Source of the DNA: DASZYF01 sp035545535
GTDB taxonomy: Bacteria; Actinomycetota; Actinomycetes; Mycobacteriales; CAJCIY01
DNA length: 8,634 nucleotides
Reading direction: 5' to 3'
Assembly (NCBI GenBank): GCA_035545535.1
Contig: DASZYF010000168.1
Coordinates: 1-8,634 of the forward strand
The notes under the pieces were generated by a model, which was not told the origin of the DNA, made no database searches, and was given only the letters and a program-made list of their open reading frames with translations. Position numbers and translations under genes: made by a program. Shown piece after piece: positions 6,067-8,634 of this stretch; the first letter of the stretch is position 1, and each line of letters opens with the position of its first letter.

Positions 6067-6157
6067 GCCGGCCGTCGCGCCCGCGCACCGGTCGGCGCGG
6101 TCGGCGACCGTCGTGGCGCCGGACGGGACTGCCGTCCCTGATGCTGCGGAGGTCCTC
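6067..6157 (+). promoter_or_regulatory. ssb upstream region with hairpin and ribosome-binding site
   Basis: It contains a tandem CGGTCGGCG repeat (6089–6106), a 6-bp hairpin (GGACGG 6121–6126 with CCGTCC 6132–6137, five-base loop) and the GGAGG ribosome-binding site (6148–6152) five bases before the GTG start of ssb. The stretch has no TA dinucleotide, so no TANNNT -10 box exists. The ssb promoter is therefore either unusual or further upstream. The roles of the repeat and hairpin are unknown. Confidence 0.4.
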
Positions 6158-6640
6158 GTGCTCGACAACGCCATCCACCTGGTCGGCAACCTCACCGACG
6201 AGCCCACCTACTACTCCGCCGGCTCGGCCAGCCGGGCGACGTTCCGGTTGGCCGCGACCGAGCGCAAGCTCAACCGCGAGACGGGCGAGTACGTCGACGG
6301 GACCACCCTCTACATGGACGTGGTCGCCTGGCGGTCGCTCGCCGACCACATCCACGGGACGCTGCACAAGGGCGACCGCGCCGTGGTCGTCGGCCGCCTC
6401 CGGCGCCGCGAGTACCAGAACGCGCAGCAGGAGCAGCGCTCCAAGATCGAGGTGGAGGCCGACGCCGTCGGGCCCGACCTGCGCCACGCCACCGCCATCG
6501 TGACCCGCACCGCGCGGCGGTCCGCTCCGCTCGGCGCGACCGGTATCGCGACCGGAACCGACGACGCGCCGCTGCCGCCCGAGCCGAGCGTCGACGCGTT
6601 CCCGCCGGACGTCGACGAGGTGGCCGCCACCGCCGCGTGA
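6158..6640 (+). CDS. ssb: Single-stranded DNA-binding protein (actinobacterial second-SSB type)
   Basis: A 160-residue OB-fold protein that binds single-stranded DNA, normally as a tetramer. The fold runs from IHLVGNLTDEP (6–16) through FRLAATERKLNRETGEYVDG (29–48), the MDVVAWRSLADHI strand-helix (53–65, with the conserved Trp58) and GDRAVVVGRLRRREY (72–86) to about residue 112. The tail is short and Pro/Ala-rich. It ends DVDEVAATAA and lacks the acidic DDDIPF-like tip that recruits partners in the main replication SSB, so this is more like mycobacterial SSBb than the essential SSB. GTG 6158 is chosen because GGAGG lies five bases upstream; an in-frame GTG at 6113 adds only non-conserved residues. 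It is followed by ettA 33 bp downstream, matching the M. tuberculosis Rv2478c–Rv2477c order. Function in repair or stress is inferred from that relationship. Confidence 0.88.
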   Translation: MLDNAIHLVGNLTDEPTYYSAGSASRATFRLAATERKLNRETGEYVDGTTLYMDVVAWRSLADHIHGTLHKGDRAVVVGRLRRREYQNAQQEQRSKIEVEADAVGPDLRHATAIVTRTARRSAPLGATGIATGTDDAPLPPEPSVDAFPPDVDEVAATAA

Positions 6641-6661
6641 GGACAGCGCCGCGGGGCCACC

Positions 6662-6667
6662 TAGATT
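6662..6667 (+). promoter_or_regulatory. candidate -10 box of a leaderless ettA promoter
   Basis: TAGATT fits the TANNNT -10 consensus. Its last base is six bases before the first base of the ettA GTG start at 6674, so transcription would begin at or next to that codon. No ribosome-binding sequence precedes the GTG. The -35 region is poor (TGAGGA near 6638). Leaderless mRNAs are common in actinobacteria. Confidence 0.45.
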
Positions 6668-6673
6668 GTCCGC

Positions 6674-8346
<1,673 letters not shown>

Positions 8347-8347
<1 letters not shown>

Positions 8348-8634
8348 TGCACTTCAGCCCGGAGCTCCGCGAAGCGGTCGCTGCGGGTCGCATCACCGTC
8401 TCGTTCCGGCTGTGGAGCCGCCCCAAGGTGAAGGTCGGCGGGCGCTACCCCGTGCTCGACACCTGGTTCGAGGTCGACGACATCGAGCTCATCCCGTTCA
8501 GCCAGGTGACCAAGGCCGACGTGAAGCGCGCGGGGGAGAAGGACCTCGAGTCCCTGCGGGCGCGCGCCGCCCACGCCGGCGCCATCCACGACGACACCCT
8601 CGTCTACCGCATCGCCTTCCACATCACCGAGTGA
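8347..8634 (+). CDS. Small ASCH-domain protein
   Basis: A 95-residue protein made up almost wholly of one ASCH domain, a PUA-like beta-barrel associated with RNA binding. Visible marks are the N-terminal helix then AGRITVSFRL (13–22), the KVKVGGRYPV loop (27–36) with its basic-Gly-Gly pattern, the strand VDDIELIPFSQVT (43–55), a helix ADVKRAGEKDLESLR, and the closing YRIAFHI strand (87–93). Some ASCH proteins are RNases or, as in E. coli YqfB, N4-acetylcytidine amidohydrolases; the specific activity here is unknown. The ATG overlaps the ettA stop (TGATG, one base shared), so it is probably translated by re-initiation after ettA. Co-expression with a ribosome-associated ATPase fits an RNA- or translation-linked role, but that is inference. 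Its TGA is the last codon of the window; the gene is complete. Confidence 0.82.

Noticed and set aside
6113..6157. Earlier GTG start for ssb at 6113
   Set aside because: It has no ribosome-binding site and adds 15 non-conserved residues, while GTG 6158 follows GGAGG at ideal spacing and begins the OB fold at once.

Overview
The window is GC-rich, with GTG starts common, tight gene packing and many long shadow ORFs in other frames. The ssb–ettA pair closely resembles the Mycobacterium tuberculosis Rv2478c–Rv2477c neighbourhood. Together these point to an actinobacterium (Actinomycetota); I cannot place it to genus. It is nearly all coding: nine protein genes, no RNA genes, no insertion sequences and no CRISPR. 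No stretch above 300 bases lacks a gene.

Left part (about 32–3928), all on the minus strand. In transcription order: a two-repeat NIPSNAP-like protein (3928→3107); a crotonase-fold enzyme (3110→2379) overlapping it by four bases; a 119-bp spacer holding a candidate promoter and operator; a TetR/AcrR-type repressor (2259→1627); an 80-bp gap with a GC hairpin; and a 14-helix DHA2-family MFS efflux transporter (1546→32). The two promoter regions, upstream of the NIPSNAP-like gene and of tetR, share a bipartite element (ATTGACC, 16–17 bases, then AGAACGnCACnG), which suggests one regulator acts on both. The likely picture is a small acyl-CoA or lipid-like compound metabolism and export module under its own TetR repressor. 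The substrate is unknown.

Middle part (3997–6025), plus strand, divergent from the left block: two tandem paralogous secreted proteins of a family I do not recognise. Each has a signal peptide, four conserved cysteines and shared blocks throughout. A strong hairpin right after the second gene looks like the end of this unit.

Right part (6158–8634), plus strand: a housekeeping cluster. It has a single-stranded DNA-binding protein with no acidic C-terminal tip, the ribosome-associated ABC-F ATPase EttA (apparently translated from a leaderless GTG start), and a small ASCH-domain protein whose start overlaps the ettA stop by one base and whose stop is the last base of the window.

The first 14 bases are all C, which looks like a contig edge or sequencing artefact. 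I found no clear new defence or mobile system. The least described content is the secreted pair and the shared regulatory element.
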